Assembly: GCA_002067405.1 (NCBI GenBank)
Contig: MVRP01000214.1
Span: 1 to 6,740 of the forward strand
Length of the DNA stretch: 6,740 bases
Direction of reading: 5' to 3'
Source of the DNA: Syntrophorhabdaceae bacterium PtaU1.Bin034
GTDB lineage: Bacteria; Desulfobacterota_G; Syntrophorhabdia; Syntrophorhabdales; WCHB1-27
The notes under the pieces were generated by a model. It was not told the DNA's origin. It saw only the letters and a program-made list of their open reading frames with translations, and did no database searches. A program made the translations under genes and the position numbers. Of the stretch, positions 6,594 to 6,740 are shown piece by piece. The number at the start of each line of letters is the position of its first letter. Position 1 is the first letter of the stretch.

Positions 6594-6740
6594 ATGGGCT
6601 ACCATTATCTCGAAGACTTTGCGATTGCCGATATAGCCTTTGAGGCAACCGGCAAAGACCTGGAGGAAGTATTCACGGTCGCATGCGACGCGACAATGAA
6701 CGTCATGATCGAGGACCCGGAATCGATCCGGGACAGGGAA
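6594..6740 (+). CDS. Archease family protein, RtcB cofactor (3'-truncated by window edge)
   Basis: The first 49 codons are present, beginning MGYHYLEDFAIADIAFEATG and continuing with KDLEEVFTVACDATMNVMIED to the window edge; the family is about 140 residues. Archease speeds multiple turnover and guanylylation of RtcB and widens its nucleotide use. Evidence: the opening pattern 'Y-x-x-x-x-x-x-A-D-I-x-x-x-x-x-G-x-x-L-E-E-x-F-x-x-A' matches archease, and the gene starts two bases after the rtcB stop (TGATAATG), with AAGGG at 6583-6587 as ribosome site 6 bases from the ATG, so translation is probably coupled. The usual DHTAD-type motif is replaced by a stretch ending FAIAD: the AD pair (residues 12-13) is kept, but the histidine and the acidic residue before it are not. 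The rest of the metal site lies beyond the window. Family assignment is fairly secure, activity is not. Confidence 0.82.
   Translation, partial: MGYHYLEDFAIADIAFEATGKDLEEVFTVACDATMNVMIEDPESIRDRE

Noticed and set aside
1..6740. CRISPR arrays, insertion sequences, defence genes or phage remnants
   Set aside because: No regularly spaced direct repeats, transposase or integrase frames, or terminal repeats are visible; all coding space is taken by recognised families.

Overview
The window carries seven genes, all on the + strand, with short gaps and no sign of mobile DNA, CRISPR or stable RNA genes. The two outermost genes are cut by the window edges. The coding style (moderately high GC, GTG/TTG as well as ATG starts) and the mix of genes suggest a Gram-negative bacterium: a TRAP-type solute-binding protein, a murein transglycosylase of the MltF type, and a bacterial RtcB/archease pair. 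An anaerobic or syntrophic delta-proteobacterium-like lineage would fit, but that placement is a low-confidence inference from gene content.

Layout. Positions 1-696 hold the C-terminal two thirds of a TRAP transporter solute-binding protein (DctP family). No TRAP membrane subunit follows it. Positions 697-879 are non-coding and end in a near-perfect sigma70-type promoter (TTGACA, 17 bp, TATAAT) that should drive the next genes. Positions 880-1647 and 1689-2462 encode the ATPase and permease of an ABC-2 type exporter. The tryptophanyl-tRNA synthetase gene trpS follows (best start 2536, end 3537), probably in the same transcript. Positions 3587-5068 encode a secreted or periplasmic lytic transglycosylase with an N-terminal solute-binding-like domain and a C-terminal SLT domain (MltF type). 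Positions 5134-6591 encode the RNA ligase RtcB, preceded by a strong Shine-Dalgarno and a plausible promoter. Two bases after the rtcB stop, an archease-like gene begins at 6594 and runs off the window.

How they work together. The clearest functional pair is rtcB plus archease: RtcB joins RNA 2',3'-cyclic phosphate or 3'-phosphate ends to 5'-OH ends using GTP, and archease is its known turnover cofactor. The ABC ATPase and permease form a second two-gene module. The other genes look like ordinary housekeeping or transport genes placed side by side. I see no convincing new defence or mobile system. The points most worth a second look are the archease N-terminus, which departs from the usual DHTAD-type motif, the ABC ATPase that lacks a recognisable Q-loop glutamine, and the structured leader with inverted repeats between positions 731 and 884.
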